A stretch of 6,319 bases of DNA, taken from NCBI GenBank assembly GCA_034433615.1, contig DAOUAJ010000213.1, positions 1 to 6,319 on the forward strand. Direction: 5' to 3'. Origin of the DNA: DAOUAJ01 sp034433615 (GTDB taxonomy: Bacteria > Chloroflexota > Anaerolineae > DUEN01). The notes under the pieces are model-generated. The model had not been told where the DNA came from. It saw only the letters and a list, made by a program, of their open reading frames with translations, and did not search any database. The position numbers and the translations under genes were made by a program. Of the stretch, positions 5,348 through 6,319 are shown piece after piece. Each line of letters opens with the position of its first letter. Within the stretch, counting starts at the first letter, position 1.

Positions 5348-6319
5348 ATGGCTACCATCCGCATCGAATGTTTGTCCAATCGAGAGATTCAGGCGATCCA
5401 CGATGCCAGCCTCGCCATCCTGCGCGATCCTGGCGTCGTGGTCCATCACGATGAGATCTTGAAGCTCCTGGCGGAAGCCGGCGCCCAGGTGGATTGGGCA
5501 CGCCACATCGCCCGCCTGCCGGAGCGCCTGGTGATGGATTGCGTCGCCCTCGCTGGCAAGCGATACGTGCTCTACGGCCGATCTCCAGCGCGCGTGGCCC
5601 GCTTCGGCTATGGTGATCTGGTATTGATGTCCTCGCCGGGTCAGTTCGCCTGGATTGACGCCGAGACCGGACAGCGCCGCCCTCCCACGGTCCAGGACTT
5701 GCACGACGCGATCCGTTTGGGGGACGCGCTGCCCAACGTCACCATCGTCGGGGCGATGGCCGTCGTCGCCGAGGTGCCCGTGGCCTATCGGGATGTGTTC
5801 TTGACCGCCGAGCTGGTCAAGGGCACAAGCAAGCCCACCCGCTGCTGGGTCGCCAACGGCCGCACGGCCCGCTATGTGTTGGAAATCTACCGCACGGTCG
5901 CCGGCGGCGATGCAGCCCTGCGCGCCCGTCCGATGGTGGAGGCGTTCGTGGAGCCGATCAGCCCATTGCAATTGCCGCACGACGGGCTGGACGTGTTGAG
6001 GGAGTTCGTGCGCGCCGGCCAGCCGGCCAGCTTTGCCCCGATGGCGATGGCCGGGGCGACCGCGCCAGCAACCCTGGCCGGCACGCTGGCGCAGGAAAAC
6101 GCCGAGGTGCTCTCCGGCCTCGTCATCACGCAGTTGCTGGCGCCGGGCACGCCGGTCACCTACGGCGGTATCCCGCACATCAACGACCCCGCCACCAGCA
6201 TCTGCTCCTTCGGTTCGCCTGAGCAGGCACTGATGGCGGTGGCGATGGTGCAGATGGCGCACTTCTATGGCCTGCCAGCTTACGTCAACGTGGGGATCAC
6301 CGATGCCAAGGTGCCTGAT
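5348..6319 (+). CDS. MttB-family methyltransferase, second copy (partial, 3' end outside window)
   Basis: The frame is open from ATG 5348 to the last base: 324 codons with no stop, about two thirds of the usual 470-490 residues. It opens MATIRIECLSNREIQAIHDASLAILRDPGV, the helix that begins MttB-family proteins. Further blocks are FVEPISPLQLPHDGLDVLREF (about 201-221, typical of the family), MAMAGATAPATLAGTLAQENAEVLSGL (about 236-262), TYGGIPHINDP, GSPEQAL and FYGLPAYVNVGITDAKVPD at the edge. The window stops just as the conserved DAKVPDAQAG active-site stretch begins. No in-frame amber codon occurs in the visible part. It is clearly paralogous to the upstream copy but diverged, and its SPLQLPHDGLD and MAGATAPAT blocks look closer to the family norm. 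It probably accepts a different methylated substrate or acts in the same route. Substrate unknown. Confidence 0.88.
   Translation, partial: MATIRIECLSNREIQAIHDASLAILRDPGVVVHHDEILKLLAEAGAQVDWARHIARLPERLVMDCVALAGKRYVLYGRSPARVARFGYGDLVLMSSPGQFAWIDAETGQRRPPTVQDLHDAIRLGDALPNVTIVGAMAVVAEVPVAYRDVFLTAELVKGTSKPTRCWVANGRTARYVLEIYRTVAGGDAALRARPMVEAFVEPISPLQLPHDGLDVLREFVRAGQPASFAPMAMAGATAPATLAGTLAQENAEVLSGLVITQLLAPGTPVTYGGIPHINDPATSICSFGSPEQALMAVAMVQMAHFYGLPAYVNVGITDAKVPD

Noticed and set aside
4979..6262. Open frame of 427 codons on the minus strand across the spacer and the second MttB gene
   Set aside because: The plus-strand frame from 5348 has a ribosome-binding site and clear MttB-family blocks. 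The minus-strand protein is a shadow that also translates the repeat element.

Overview
The window is GC-rich (roughly 60-65% by eye) bacterial DNA with every supported gene on the + strand. The lineage is not certain. A ROK repressor with a TTACTAAC-type palindromic operator, a GH4 glycosidase, paralogous MttB-family methyltransferases, and spacers full of short palindromic repeats together suggest a Chloroflexota-like bacterium (Anaerolineae or Caldilineae type). This is inference from gene content and repeat style, not from a marker gene.

Layout. Positions 1-174 are the last 57 codons of a gene entering from the left, probably a DUF499/COG1483-type AAA ATPase. A 286-base spacer (175-460) holds a textbook sigma70-type promoter (TTGACA, 17 bases, TATAAT). 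A perfect 10+1+10 palindrome starts four bases downstream of the -10 box, and a leader of about 180 nt contains a 27-codon ORF that resembles the start of a sugar kinase. ROK-family regulator: 461-1648. Spacer 1649-2107: a TTTCAGC-bounded hairpin, two 45-bp tandem repeats carrying long palindromes, a GCCCGG hairpin, and a 64-bp MITE-like element flanked by TAA. GH4 NAD/metal-dependent glycosidase: 2108-3409. Spacer 3410-3517: a large imperfect inverted repeat of AGCT(G/A)TCAGC units. First MttB-family methyltransferase: 3518-4975. Spacer 4976-5347: a 245-bp element with 45-nt terminal inverted repeats and nested palindromes. Second MttB-family gene: from 5348, open at the right edge of the window (324 codons visible).

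How the parts may work together. The promoter and operator ahead of the ROK gene look like an autoregulated sugar-responsive switch. The genes behind it pair a glycosidase with two predicted corrinoid-dependent demethylases of the non-pyrrolysine type. The simplest reading is a catabolic locus that senses a sugar or glycoside, cleaves it, and demethylates a quaternary amine or other methylated part. No corrinoid protein, methylcobamide:THF methyltransferase, reductive activator or transporter lies inside the window, so this pathway is a hypothesis. The most unusual observations are the GH4-MttB-MttB combination, the CLGA motif in the GH4 enzyme where a CH.. or CN.. motif is expected, and the structured repeats filling every spacer between the catabolic genes.
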